Shown here: piece after piece, positions 8,203 through 16,102 of the stretch
Layout: each line of letters opens with the position of its first letter
Position numbering within the stretch: position 1 is the first letter of the stretch
Source: Microbacterium testaceum
GTDB lineage: Bacteria; Actinomycetota; Actinomycetes; Actinomycetales; Microbacteriaceae
Direction: 5' to 3'
Assembly: GCF_001476285.1 (NCBI RefSeq)
Contig: NZ_LDRU01000084.1
Coordinates: 1 to 32,655, forward strand
DNA length: 32,655 nucleotides
Translations under genes and position numbers: made by a program
The notes under the pieces: model-generated
Seen by the model: the letters and a program-made list of their open reading frames with translations, nothing else
Told to the model about the DNA's origin: nothing
Databases searched by the model: none

Positions 8203-9178
8203 CCGCGTCGACGGTGATCGCGTCGACGATGTCGGGGAGCGCCGGGACGGGCACCACCACGACGTCCTGGATCTTCCAGTCGAGGGCGACGCATCCCTGC
8301 CGGGCACTGTCGACGTCGGCGAGCGCGACCTTCCGGCGACGGGGGACGACGAACGCCTCGATGTGGAACACGTGCCCCTCGTCTCGCACGCGGCTACCGG
8401 CCTCCCGTACCCACGGGAGCCCCGCGAGGTATTGGTCCACCCGGTCCACGAGAGGGTGCGGGTGGGCGTCGTCGAAGGTCGTCGCGCGCGCGTCCATCAG
8501 GTCGACGACGGCGGCGCGCAGGTTGCTGATGCCGTCGTGGACGATGCTCCCGGCGATGAAGATCGCCGCCGCGGCATCCATCCACCACAGGCCCACGCCG
8601 ATCCCCAGGACACCCACGATGGTGCCGACGGAGGTCATCCAGTCGGCCTTGTTCATGTCGGCGTCGGCGTAGAGCACCTTGTCGTGCAGCTCGCGAGCGA
8701 GCCCGAGCTTCATCCGGCCGACGATGACCGGCGGGATGCCCGTGACCGCCATCACCGCGACCATCAACCAGCCGAGCCAGATCGTGACACCGAAAAGGTT
8801 CACGGTGCCGATCGTGGGGTGCTCTGCGGTGAGCAGGCCGATGCCGGAGTCGACGATGAGGAAGAGGCCCATCGCGGTCAGGGCGACAGCGGCGACGAGG
8901 TGGCCGATCGCGACCGAGCGATGGAAGCCGTAGGGGTGACGGACGGTGGGTCGGCGCCGCGCCAGACGCACGGCGATGAGGAACGCGATCGGGGGGATGA
9001 ACGAGAGCAGGTCCTCGGTCCAGGCCGCCTTCATCGCCTGCGAGTTGCCGAGGACGAGGAAGACGAGGGTGGCGGTCACCGCCAGGAACGCGAGCGTGAT
9101 CCACTCGAGGTGGATCGCGCGGCGCAGGACCCGGGCCTGCCGCTCGGGGAGCTCGGTATGGCCGAAGCGCGCGATCAT
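8177..9178 (-). CDS. cation diffusion facilitator (CDF) family transporter
   Basis: A 333-residue inner-membrane divalent-metal exporter. About six hydrophobic segments occupy residues 25-215, with HDKVLYADADMNKADWMTSVG near residues 164-184 matching the Asp-rich metal site region in the fifth helix. The cytoplasmic C-terminal domain begins with DARATTFDD and has the family's HVFHIEAFVV strand. Metal specificity (Zn, Mn, Fe, Co) cannot be told. The ATG overlaps the stop of the upstream lipoprotein gene as ATGA, so the two are translationally coupled, an unusual pairing. The 3' end overlaps the topoisomerase gene by 26 bp on the other strand. Confidence 0.9.
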   Translation of the reverse strand: MIARFGHTELPERQARVLRRAIHLEWITLAFLAVTATLVFLVLGNSQAMKAAWTEDLLSFIPPIAFLIAVRLARRRPTVRHPYGFHRSVAIGHLVAAVALTAMGLFLIVDSGIGLLTAEHPTIGTVNLFGVTIWLGWLMVAVMAVTGIPPVIVGRMKLGLARELHDKVLYADADMNKADWMTSVGTIVGVLGIGVGLWWMDAAAAIFIAGSIVHDGISNLRAAVVDLMDARATTFDDAHPHPLVDRVDQYLAGLPWVREAGSRVRDEGHVFHIEAFVVPRRRKVALADVDSARQGCVALDWKIQDVVVVPVPALPDIVDAITVDAVTPRGSTA

Positions 9179-9669
9179 CCCCCGACCCCCTCGGTGGCGG
9201 CTTCGTCGGTCAAGAAGGTCTCGAGCCGCGAGACGAAGGCGTTCTCGCCGAGCGGGACGAGCATGACGAGCTTCGCGGCCGACCCGTCGTCGAGGGTGAC
9301 CTCACCGTAGGGACGCGTCATCCCGGCCCGCTCCGTCCACGGGGTCTCGTCGGTCACGCCGCCGGCGACGACGTCGAGATCGCCGTTCTCGAGGCCGCGG
9401 ACGAGCGCCTCCTCGGAGCCGACGGTCCAGTCGACCTCGGCATCCATCGAGGCGGCGAAGTCGGTGAGGGCGTCGACCTCGCTCCCGCTCGGCAGGTCGC
9501 CGTCGATGCGCACGAAGTCGCCGTTGGGGGAGATGCCGGCGTGCAGGACTCCCCCCTCGACGCGGTCGAGGGTGCCCTGCGGGTCGGTAGGGATCCGGAT
9601 GCCGCAGCCCGCGAGCAAGAGGACGCTCAGCGCCGCGGCGACGACGGCCGCGGGTCTCGATCTGGGCAT
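9175..9669 (-). CDS. minimal substrate-binding-protein-like lipoprotein
   Basis: A 164-residue secreted lipoprotein: basic start MPRSRP, hydrophobic stretch, then lipobox LLAG with Cys22. The mature part resembles family 3 solute-binding proteins (GVLHAGISPNGDF, SEVDALTDFAASMDAEVDW, LENGDLDVVAGGVTDETPW, then TRPYGEV), but with only about 140 residues it lacks much of the second lobe of the usual 230-250. It may have a different or no ligand. The ATG at 9669 is chosen because the lipoprotein signal starts there. It is coupled by ATGA to the CDF transporter, suggesting an extracytoplasmic role in the same process, possibly metal capture or sensing; that is inference. Confidence 0.8.
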   Translation of the reverse strand: MPRSRPAAVVAAALSVLLLAGCGIRIPTDPQGTLDRVEGGVLHAGISPNGDFVRIDGDLPSGSEVDALTDFAASMDAEVDWTVGSEEALVRGLENGDLDVVAGGVTDETPWTERAGMTRPYGEVTLDDGSAAKLVMLVPLGENAFVSRLETFLTDEAATEGVGG

Positions 9670-9803
9670 GACTCCGCCTTCCGTTGAGTGGACGCCCGGA
9701 TTCTGCTCCGTCCGGGGCCGGCGCGTCGCGGGGGTTGCGCGCGCCCCGTCTCCCGCCCTCGCGCCCTGCCCCCGTGCCGCGCTCCCTCGCCGCGTTCCCG
9801 GGC

Positions 9804-9865
9804 GTTGAGTGTCCAAGACACGCCGCAATGCGATGACCGGTTACGGCGTGTTTTGGACACTCGAC
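9804..9865. repeat. 22-bp near-perfect inverted repeat in a divergent intergenic region
   Basis: Arms 9804-9825 and 9844-9865 share the core GAGTGTCCAA plus ACACGCCG around an 18-nt loop. Twenty of 22 positions match, and both exceptions (9806/9863 and 9817/9852) become G-U pairs in rightward RNA, so a rightward transcript could form an unbroken 22-bp stem. It lies between the lipoprotein gene and fluC1, about 60 nt before the fluC1 start. It could be a REP-like dispersed element or a regulatory structure. Confidence 0.75.
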
Positions 9866-9913
9866 GGGGCTTCGGGCGGGCGCGCGCTCCGGCGCCGGTG
9901 CGGGAGAGCGGCG

Positions 9914-9925
9914 TAGGGTGGCGCG
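9914..9925 (+). promoter_or_regulatory. putative leaderless promoter (-10) of fluC1
   Basis: TAGGGT at 9914-9919 lies 6 nt before the GTG at 9926, with no Shine-Dalgarno between. The spacing equals that at purM. A leaderless start would also leave no room for a fluoride riboswitch. Confidence 0.4.
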
Positions 9926-10297
9926 GTGAGCATGTGGCGCGATGTCGTCCTCGTCGCGGTGGGCGGCGCGATCGGCACCGCCGCGCGCGCCGGGCTCACC
10001 CTCGCCCTGGGGGACGACCTCGGGCCCGCTCTCGTTCCCCTCATCAACGTGGTCGGGGCGTTCGCGATCGGCGTCGTGTTCGGTTTCCGAGCCCGGATGC
10101 CGGAGTCCTCGCGCGCGCAGCGAGCGCAACTGTTCCTCGGCACCGGGGTCCTCGGCGGCTTCACGACCTACAGCGCGCTCGCCGTCGAGTCCGCCGACCT
10201 CGCCCAGCTGTGGTGGGGCGCCGCGACCGTGCTCGTGGGGACCGCGGCGGCATGGGCCGGCGTGGTTCTCGGGCGCGGGCGTCTTCGGTCGCGCTGA
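9926..10297 (+). CDS. crcB: fluoride ion channel FluC/CrcB, first copy
   Basis: A 123-residue four-helix membrane protein. Hallmarks are GGAIGTAARAGL near residues 13-24, the helix-2 motif NVVGAFAIGVVFG with its conserved Asn, and the helix-3 break GTGVLGGFTTYSALAVE near residues 72-88 that carries the central sodium site and Phe/Ser fluoride track. Fluc channels are antiparallel dimers that expel fluoride from the cytoplasm; when two genes occur they may form heterodimers. GTG at 9926 fits the leaderless -10, with ATG at 9932 as alternative. The partner gene is about 9.5 kb away at 19853 instead of adjacent. Confidence 0.93.
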   Translation: MSMWRDVVLVAVGGAIGTAARAGLTLALGDDLGPALVPLINVVGAFAIGVVFGFRARMPESSRAQRAQLFLGTGVLGGFTTYSALAVESADLAQLWWGAATVLVGTAAAWAGVVLGRGRLRSR

Positions 10298-10341
10298 GCG
10301 GCGCGGCGCACTCGTCTGCGGTGCGCGTGACCTCGGGCTGC

Positions 10342-10370
10342 TTGTCCGCGCGGAGAGAAAATGGTACAAA
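10342..10370 (+). promoter_or_regulatory. promoter of the kinase-aldolase-dehydrogenase operon
   Basis: TTGTCC (10342-10347), a 17-nt spacer and TACAAA (10365-10370) make a reasonable -35/-10 pair. The operator-like site 10362-10377 covers the -10, as expected for repression. Confidence 0.5.
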
Positions 10371-10377
10371 TGTGCCA
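10362..10377. promoter_or_regulatory. GTAC-N4-GTGC operator-like site 1
   Basis: TGGTACAAATGTGCCA is a 16-bp near-palindrome of form TGGYACA-WW-TGTRCCA. Related sites occur at 16013, 16086 and 19546, all outside genes and all in the same catabolic block. It overlaps the predicted -10 of the kinase operon. Confidence 0.6.
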
Positions 10378-10424
10378 CTTACTCCGCGCGGGCCGTCCGT
10401 GCGGTGACCCGACCCGGAGGCTCG

Positions 10425-11357
10425 ATGATGACCGCCGCCCCTCAGATCGTCACGCTCGGCGCACACGTGCTCGACACGATCGTGCAACCCGTCGACGAGA
10501 TCCCCGAGGGACAGGGGTCCCTCCTCGTCGATGAGATCGTCATGTCGGCGGCCGGCCCCGCGGGTGGGACCGCGCTGGTCCTCGCGAAGCTCGGCGCCCG
10601 CGTCGTCACGAGCGGCTCTGTCGGCGATGACGTGACCGGGCGGGTGCTGGCCCAGCTCCTCGCTGACGAGGGGATCGACGTCGGCAACCTCCGCGTGGGC
10701 GACCTCCCCACCTCGGCTTCGGTGCTCCCGATCCGCTCGGACGGGTCGCGCCCCGCCCTCCACGTGGTCGGCGCGAACGCCCTCGCGGCCGACGTCGTGC
10801 CGTGGGACGCGCTCGCCGCGGCCGACCACGTCCACGTCGGCGCGCCCGAGCTGCTCGGTCCCGAGAACGTCATCGAGATCCTCGACTACGCGCGCGACCA
10901 CGGTGCCACGACCTCGCTGGACTTCCTCATCGGCGGCGAGCAGGCCTTCTACGCGCTGATCGAGCCTCTTCTCTCGCACACCGACTACGTGCTCCCCAAC
11001 GCCGAGCAGGCGCTCGGCTGGACCGAGGCCGCCGACCTGCACGCGGCCGCGCACGCCCTGGCCGCAGCGGGCGCGCGCGTGGTCGCGATCACCGACGGGG
11101 GCCGAGACATCGTGCTCGTCGAGGGCGGGGAGCTCCGCGAGATCCCGATCGTCCCAGCCGAGCCGGTCGACACGAGCGGGGGCGGCGACGCGTTCTCCGC
11201 CGGCTTCGTGTTCGCGAAGCTGCAGGGACGGTCCTCCGCCGACGCGGCGCGGTTCGGCTCGGCCACGGCCGCGCAGGTGGTGGCCGGGGTCGGAACCTCG
11301 TTCGGCACCTATGACGCGGCATCCATCGACGCTCTTCTGGCGACGGTGCCCCGGTGA
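10425..11357 (+). CDS. PfkB family carbohydrate kinase
   Basis: A 310-residue ribokinase-fold sugar or nucleoside kinase. The second PfkB signature is clear: DTSGGGDAFSAGF near residues 249-261, with Asp255 as catalytic base and the Gly run as anion hole. An N-terminal glycine-rich region AAGPAGGTALVLAKLGARV and GSVGDDVTGR are also typical. Substrate is not readable; next to a class II aldolase and an aldehyde dehydrogenase, a ketose or deoxyketose is likely. Two adjacent ATGs occur at 10425 and 10428; the second is 7 nt from GGAGG, so it may be the real start. The stop overlaps the aldolase GTG by 4 bp. Confidence 0.9.
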   Translation: MMTAAPQIVTLGAHVLDTIVQPVDEIPEGQGSLLVDEIVMSAAGPAGGTALVLAKLGARVVTSGSVGDDVTGRVLAQLLADEGIDVGNLRVGDLPTSASVLPIRSDGSRPALHVVGANALAADVVPWDALAAADHVHVGAPELLGPENVIEILDYARDHGATTSLDFLIGGEQAFYALIEPLLSHTDYVLPNAEQALGWTEAADLHAAAHALAAAGARVVAITDGGRDIVLVEGGELREIPIVPAEPVDTSGGGDAFSAGFVFAKLQGRSSADAARFGSATAAQVVAGVGTSFGTYDAASIDALLATVPR

Positions 11358-12127
11358 CGGACGCACGCACGGGCGCGGCCGACGCGGCCCCGACCCCTGA
11401 CGCGGCGCAGCCCGCCGCAGCACAGCCCGCCGCAGCGCAGCCCACCGGGGCACAGCCTGACGCGGCACAGTCCGCGGCGGCACCCGCGGACGACGCCCGC
11501 GAGCGCGTCGCGGCCGTGTGCCGCGCGCTCGCCGCCGACGGGCTGGTGAAGGGAACGGCGGGAAACGTCAGTGTGCGCGTCGACGACGGGATCGCGATCA
11601 CCGCGACCGGTGTGGTCTTCGCCGAGGCGGTGGCCGATGACGTCGTGATCGTCGGGGAGGACCGGCACCTCGTGCTCGGCCACCTCGCGCCCAGCTCGGA
11701 GCTCGACCTGCACTTCGCCGCCTACGCCGACGACGCGGTGGGCGCCGTCGTGCACACGCACGCTCCGGCTGCCATCGCCGTGTCGCTCGTTTCGGACCGT
11801 CTGCCCTGCGTGCACTACCAGCAGCTCACCCTCGGCGGCGAGATCGAGGTCGTCCCGTTCTCGGTGTTCGGCTCGCCGGAGCTCGCCGAGACCACGGGCG
11901 ACGCGCTCTCGAGCGCGAACGCCGTGATCCTCGCGCACCACGGCGCGGTCACGACCGGGCGCGACCTCGCCGACGCCGTCGCCCACACCGCACTGCTGGA
12001 GTGGGCGTGCGACATCTACCTGCGCGCCCGCGCCGCGGGCGACCCCGCGGAACTGAGCCCGGAGCAGCAGGCCGACGTGGTCGCCGCGGCGGTCGCCACC
12101 GGCTACGGCCAGAAGCACGAGGCGTGA
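11354..12127 (+). CDS. class II aldolase/adducin family protein
   Basis: A 257-residue zinc-dependent aldolase fold related to L-fuculose-phosphate aldolase. Visible active-site residues are Glu116 in SSELDLH, His134 and His136 in HTHAP, and a His pair in ILAHHGAV (residues 195-196) supplying the third zinc ligand. The expected reaction is retro-aldol cleavage of a phosphorylated sugar to DHAP plus an aldehyde, but relatives include epimerases and decarboxylases. Residues 16-45 are a low-complexity five-residue repeat absent from typical members. The GTG start overlaps the kinase stop (GTGA). The dehydrogenase starts 2 nt after its stop. Confidence 0.88.
   Translation: MTDARTGAADAAPTPDAAQPAAAQPAAAQPTGAQPDAAQSAAAPADDARERVAAVCRALAADGLVKGTAGNVSVRVDDGIAITATGVVFAEAVADDVVIVGEDRHLVLGHLAPSSELDLHFAAYADDAVGAVVHTHAPAAIAVSLVSDRLPCVHYQQLTLGGEIEVVPFSVFGSPELAETTGDALSSANAVILAHHGAVTTGRDLADAVAHTALLEWACDIYLRARAAGDPAELSPEQQADVVAAAVATGYGQKHEA
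11399..11488 (+). repeat. six 15-bp tandem units encoding an Ala/Gln/Pro-rich linker
   Basis: Six in-frame units encode DAAQP, AAAQP, AAAQP, TGAQP, DAAQS and AAAPA near the aldolase N-terminus. The units differ at the DNA level but keep a CAGCCC or similar core. This is a flexible extension before the enzyme fold and a likely site of length variation between strains. Confidence 0.7.
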
Positions 12128-12128
12128 G

Positions 12129-13577
12129 ATGACGTTCGACTCCCTGAGTCCGCTCGACGGTCGTGTCGTCGGGACGTTCCCCGTGCACGACGGCGACGAC
12201 GTCGGTGCGGCCGTGGCCCGCGCTCGTCAAGGCGCGCGCGGATGGCGGATCCAGGGGTTCCGCGGCAGGCGCCGCGTCCTCGACGCGTGGCGGCGCGACA
12301 TCGTCGCGCACCTCGACGAGCTGATCGCCGTCGTGCGCGCCGAGACCGGCAAGCCCGTCGGCGACGCGCGGCTCGAGATCATGCTCGCCCTCGATCACCT
12401 CTCGTGGGCGGCCGGGCATGCCGAACGCACCCTCCGCCGCCGCCGCGTGCGCGCGGGCCTGCTCATGCTGAATCAGTCCGCGAGCCTCGGGTATCTCCCG
12501 TACGGCGTGGTCGGGGTGATCGGACCCTGGAACTACCCGGTGTTCACTCCGATGGGCTCCCTCGCGTACGCGCTCGCCGCGGGCAACGCGGTCGTGTTCA
12601 AGCCGAGCGAGTACACCCCCGCGGTGGGCGACTGGCTGCGCCGCTCTTTCGTGCGGGCCGGGGGCGCGCCCGAGGTCTTCGAGATCGTGACCGGCTTCGG
12701 TGACACGGGTGCGGCGCTGTGCCGGGCGGGCGTCGACAAGGTCGCCTTCACCGGTTCGACCGCGACCGGCAAGCGGGTCATGGCCGCGTGCGCCGAGACC
12801 CTCACCCCGGTCGTGATCGAGGCGGGCGGCAAAGACGCCCTGCTCGTGGACGCGGATGCCGACATCGAGGCCGCGGCCGATGCGGCGGTGTGGGGCGCGT
12901 ACTCGAACGCCGGTCAGACCTGCATCGGCATCGAGCGCGTCTACGCGCACACGCTCGTCTACGACCGCGTCGTGCACGCCATCTCGGAGCGCGTGCGCGA
13001 GCTGCGCGCGGGCACCGACGACGCGGCGCGGTTGGGTCCGCTCACGATGCCCCGTCAGGCCGATGTCGTGCGCGAGCACATCGCCGATGCGCTCGCATCC
13101 GGCGGCGTCCTCCGTGAGGGCGCTCTCGTCGAGACCGGGCAGACGCTCGCGCCGGTCCTCCTGGTCGACGTCCCCGAGTCGTCGTCGGCGGTGCGCGAAG
13201 AGACGTTCGGCCCGACGCTCGTCGTCAACCGCGTGGCATCCATGGACGAAGCCGTCGCGAAGGCGAACGCCGTGCGGTACGGGCTGTCCGGTGCGGTGTT
13301 CTCGCGGCGACGGGGGCGCGCACTGGCCGAGCGCCTGCGCGGAGGCATGATCGCGATCAACTCGGTCATCTCGTTCGCCGCGGTGCCGTCGCTGCCGTTC
13401 GGCGGTGTCGGCGACTCCGGCTTCGGGCGGATCCACGGGGCCGACGGTCTGCGCGAGTTCGCCTACGCGAAGGCGATCACGCGTCAGCGCTTCCGACTCC
13501 TCACCCTCACGACGATGCGGCGCACGCCCCGGGTGGACGCGCTCGTGCAGCGGATCATCCGCCTGCTGTACGGGTGA
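12129..13577 (+). CDS. NAD(P)-dependent aldehyde dehydrogenase family protein
   Basis: A 482-residue ALDH. Landmarks are the cofactor-site segment GVIGPWNYP near residue 133, KPSEYTP, FTGSTATGK near residue 211, general base Glu231 in IEAGGKD, and nucleophile Cys265 in NAGQTCIG; the 34-residue Glu-Cys spacing is normal. The C-terminus carries a basic, hydrophobic extension (RRTPRVDALVQRIIRLLYG) that could contact membrane, as in some long-chain aldehyde dehydrogenases. With the upstream kinase and aldolase it probably oxidises the aldehyde released by cleavage, but a fatty or aromatic aldehyde is also possible. It starts 2 nt after the aldolase stop. Confidence 0.92.
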   Translation: MTFDSLSPLDGRVVGTFPVHDGDDVGAAVARARQGARGWRIQGFRGRRRVLDAWRRDIVAHLDELIAVVRAETGKPVGDARLEIMLALDHLSWAAGHAERTLRRRRVRAGLLMLNQSASLGYLPYGVVGVIGPWNYPVFTPMGSLAYALAAGNAVVFKPSEYTPAVGDWLRRSFVRAGGAPEVFEIVTGFGDTGAALCRAGVDKVAFTGSTATGKRVMAACAETLTPVVIEAGGKDALLVDADADIEAAADAAVWGAYSNAGQTCIGIERVYAHTLVYDRVVHAISERVRELRAGTDDAARLGPLTMPRQADVVREHIADALASGGVLREGALVETGQTLAPVLLVDVPESSSAVREETFGPTLVVNRVASMDEAVAKANAVRYGLSGAVFSRRRGRALAERLRGGMIAINSVISFAAVPSLPFGGVGDSGFGRIHGADGLREFAYAKAITRQRFRLLTLTTMRRTPRVDALVQRIIRLLYG

Positions 13578-13614
13578 GGACTCGGCGCACAGCGCCCTCC
13601 GCGCGCCCCGAGCC

Positions 13615-14892
13615 TCAGCGCACCGACCGCACCCGCATGACGGCGACGGCCCCGAGGAGCCCGGTCACGCCGCTGGCGATGAACAGCCCCGGGAAGCCCC
13701 CGAAGAGCACCACGGCCCCGGCCCCGAGAAGGGGCCCGAACGCCTGCGGTCCGGCCATGGCGATGTTCATGATGCCGACGTCCTTGCCGCGCGTCTCGGC
13801 CGAGGGGAGCACCTGCGTCGCGAGAGCCTGGTCGACCGCGAAGAAGCAGCCCTGCCCGAGCCCGAGAAGCACGGCTCCCACGATCGCCGTGCTCTCGGCC
13901 GGGGCGACGGCGAGCAGGAGGGCGGCGACCGCCTGCGCGGTCCCGGATGCCAGGACGAACACCCGCCGTCGCCCCAGCACGTCGCTGAGCTTGCCGAGAG
14001 CGATGGACGCCCCGATCGTGACCACCATGTAGATCACCGTCGTGAACACGAGGAACCCGGTGGGGTCGGCGACGCCGAGCGCGAAGGTGAAGAAGTACAG
14101 CAGCATCGTGGTCGCGATCGCGTTGCCGAGGTTGATGAGCACGCGACTCGTCACGGTCCAGGCGAAGTCCGGGTGCAGGCGCGGATCCACCCAGATGGAT
14201 GCCAGCACCGACCGCGCCGTGAGCGGCCCGAGCCGGGCGGCATCCGACGCGCTCAACGGTGCATCGCGCAGCACGACGACGAACGGCACGGCGAGGACCA
14301 CGGCGCAGACCGCGAGCGCGAGGTAACCCGACGGAATGGTCGTGAACACCGCGGTCACCAGCACGATGCCGAGCAGGATGCCGAGGGCGTTCGGCGCCGA
14401 GATCCACCCCGACACCAGTCCGCGTTGGCCCTCGGGCACCTGATCGGCCATCACGGCGGTGAGAGCCGCCGAGGCCATGCAGAACCCGAGCATGACGACG
14501 GTCCACATCACGATCGTGCCGACGGTCTCGGTCTGGATGCCGAGGAGCGCGAGACCGGCAGCGGCCGTCAGCGACCCGCCGAGGATCCACGGTCGCCGCC
14601 TCCCGAAGCGCGATCGCGTGCGATCGCTGAGCGCTCCGACGATCGGATAGGCGACCACGACGAACGCTCCGGCGACGGCGCTGACGAGGCCGTAGGAGAC
14701 GAGAGAGGTGAGCCACTCGTCCGAGGCGTGCTGCGCCGCGATCTGCAGGGGGAGGAGCACCTGGACGGGCACGAGCTGAGCCATCCACAGGCCGAGCCAT
14801 GCTCCGGCGAACGCGGCGATCCAGCCCGCGTGCACCGGGCGGGTGGGTTCGGCGTAGGCGGCGACCGGAGCGGTCTGCTCCTCGGCGGTCAC
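13615..14892 (-). CDS. MFS transporter, GPH/sugar-type
   Basis: A 425-residue permease with about twelve hydrophobic segments. The loop SDRTRSRFGRRRPWI near residues 71-85 is the motif of glycoside-pentoside-hexuronide or sucrose-type MFS symporters, and KLSDVLGRRRVFVL is its counterpart in the second half. It probably imports a sugar, glycoside or related organic compound for the neighbouring enzymes. The GTG at 14892 is chosen because it overlaps the esterase stop as GTGA; an in-frame GTG or ATG further upstream would lie inside the esterase gene. It converges with the ALDH gene across a 37-nt gap. Confidence 0.88.
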   Translation of the reverse strand: MTAEEQTAPVAAYAEPTRPVHAGWIAAFAGAWLGLWMAQLVPVQVLLPLQIAAQHASDEWLTSLVSYGLVSAVAGAFVVVAYPIVGALSDRTRSRFGRRRPWILGGSLTAAAGLALLGIQTETVGTIVMWTVVMLGFCMASAALTAVMADQVPEGQRGLVSGWISAPNALGILLGIVLVTAVFTTIPSGYLALAVCAVVLAVPFVVVLRDAPLSASDAARLGPLTARSVLASIWVDPRLHPDFAWTVTSRVLINLGNAIATTMLLYFFTFALGVADPTGFLVFTTVIYMVVTIGASIALGKLSDVLGRRRVFVLASGTAQAVAALLLAVAPAESTAIVGAVLLGLGQGCFFAVDQALATQVLPSAETRGKDVGIMNIAMAGPQAFGPLLGAGAVVLFGGFPGLFIASGVTGLLGAVAVMRVRSVR

Positions 14893-15959
14893 CGGCGTGC
14901 GCCCTCGGCGTGCGCCGAGACGCGCGACAGAGCCCACGTGCCCGCGGCGCTCACGGCATCCCGGGCGTCCTTCAGCGCTCCGCAGGCGTTGAAGAAGCCG
15001 TGGATCTGACCCGTGTGGTTCACGAGGGTCGTGTCGACCCCGGCCTCCTCGAGGCGCTGGGCGTACGCGATGCCCTCGTCGCGCAGCACGTCGAAGCCCG
15101 AGACGGCGACGTAGGCCGGGGCGAGGCCGCCGAGGTCTTCGGCGAGGAGAGGCGACACGAGCGGATCGTCGGCTCGTCCGCCGCCTCGGAGGTAGTGGGC
15201 GGCGTACCAGTCCATCTGCGCCTCGGTGAGGAAGAAGCCGTCGGCGAACAGCTCGTACGAGCGGTGTTTGCGCGAGAGGTCGGTGACGGGGCAGAACAGG
15301 ATCTGGAACGCGGGCGCGCCCTCGTCGTCATCGCGTGTGACGATCGAGGTGACCGCCGCCACGTTGCCGCCGGCGCTCTCCCCTCCGACCCCGACGGTCG
15401 CCGCCGTCCCGCCGTGACGCGCAGCGGTGTCGCGCACCCACCGGAAGGCGTCGATGCAGTCCTCGAGCCCCTCGGGGAACGGGTTTTCGGGAGCCAGGCG
15501 GTACCCGACCGAGACCACCGTCATTCCGGTGCTCTTCGCGAGCGTGCGGCAGGTGGCATCCGCGCTGTCGACCGAGCCGAGCACCCACCCGCCGCCGTGG
15601 AAGTACACGATCGTGCCGGGGGACGGTCGGTCGAGCCGGGCCCGGTAGACGCGTCCGGGAACGCCGCCCCCGCGCGTCGGGATCGTGATGTCCTCGCGTT
15701 GCGCGAGGCGGGTGGTGCCGGCGAACGTCCACGCCTCGAGCTCGATGTGGCCGCGCGCCTCGTCGAGGGGAAGGCGTTCGAAGTGGGCCCCGGGGGAGTC
15801 GTTCATCACCCGGAGCGAGGTCTGCACCGCGGGGTGAAGGGTGTTGCCGTCGATGACGACGGGGCTGCCGTTCACCGAGCGGAGGACCGCGGGCGGCATC
15901 GAGCCCAGAGCGCGGGCACCCCAGCGGAGGAGGTGGTCCTGGGGGCGGGGACGGATCAT
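14889..15959 (-). CDS. alpha/beta hydrolase, hormone-sensitive-lipase family esterase
   Basis: A 356-residue esterase. Oxyanion-hole motif HGGGW is at residues 121-125. The catalytic triad is Ser195 in GESAGG (the family usually has GDSAGG), Asp290 in GFDVLRDEG, and His320 in GQIHGFF. A roughly 90-residue N-terminal cap precedes the core. No signal peptide is seen, so it acts in the cytoplasm on an imported ester. It is first in an operon with the GPH-type transporter (GTGA overlap), fitting import followed by de-esterification. Two operator-like sites lie in its 143-bp upstream region. Confidence 0.92.
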   Translation of the reverse strand: MIRPRPQDHLLRWGARALGSMPPAVLRSVNGSPVVIDGNTLHPAVQTSLRVMNDSPGAHFERLPLDEARGHIELEAWTFAGTTRLAQREDITIPTRGGGVPGRVYRARLDRPSPGTIVYFHGGGWVLGSVDSADATCRTLAKSTGMTVVSVGYRLAPENPFPEGLEDCIDAFRWVRDTAARHGGTAATVGVGGESAGGNVAAVTSIVTRDDDEGAPAFQILFCPVTDLSRKHRSYELFADGFFLTEAQMDWYAAHYLRGGGRADDPLVSPLLAEDLGGLAPAYVAVSGFDVLRDEGIAYAQRLEEAGVDTTLVNHTGQIHGFFNACGALKDARDAVSAAGTWALSRVSAHAEGARR

Positions 15960-16012
15960 CGAGGAACCCTTCTGTCGATCACGGCGATGGGATCGACTAT
16001 CGGGTTACTTTA

Positions 16013-16028
16013 TTGCACAGAAGTACCG
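16013..16028. promoter_or_regulatory. GTAC-N4-GTGC operator-like site 2 (reverse orientation)
   Basis: TTGCACAGAAGTACCG on the plus strand reads CGGTACTTCTGTGCAA leftwards and matches site 1 at 12 of 16 positions, keeping the GTAC-N4-GTGC core. It lies 54 bp before the esterase start. Confidence 0.45.
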
Positions 16029-16085
16029 TTTTCTGTATCCGTCGTGTGAATTCAGCGCGGACCGTGCAACTGGCTCCGTCTAAAC

Positions 16086-16101
16086 ATGTACATTTGTGCC
16101 A
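16086..16101. promoter_or_regulatory. GTAC-N4-GTGC operator-like site 3
   Basis: ATGTACATTTGTGCCA matches site 1 at the core and right half. It is 1 bp away from the tetR stop codon and upstream of the leftward esterase-MFS operon, 73 bp from site 2 (about seven helical turns), compatible with cooperative binding or looping. Confidence 0.55.
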
Positions 16102-16102
16102 A

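Noticed and set aside
9866..9925. A fluoride riboswitch before fluC1
   Set aside because: The sequence between the inverted repeat and the start has no fluoride-aptamer motif and the -10-like TAGGGT leaves essentially no leader.
11399..11488. A CRISPR-like repeat array
   Set aside because: The 15-bp units are contiguous, in frame and without spacers, so they are a coding low-complexity repeat.
13405..16049. Long plus-strand open frames opposite the MFS and esterase genes
   Set aside because: His/Arg/Gly-rich shadows with no motifs; the minus-strand genes have complete family signatures and overlapping stop/start coupling.
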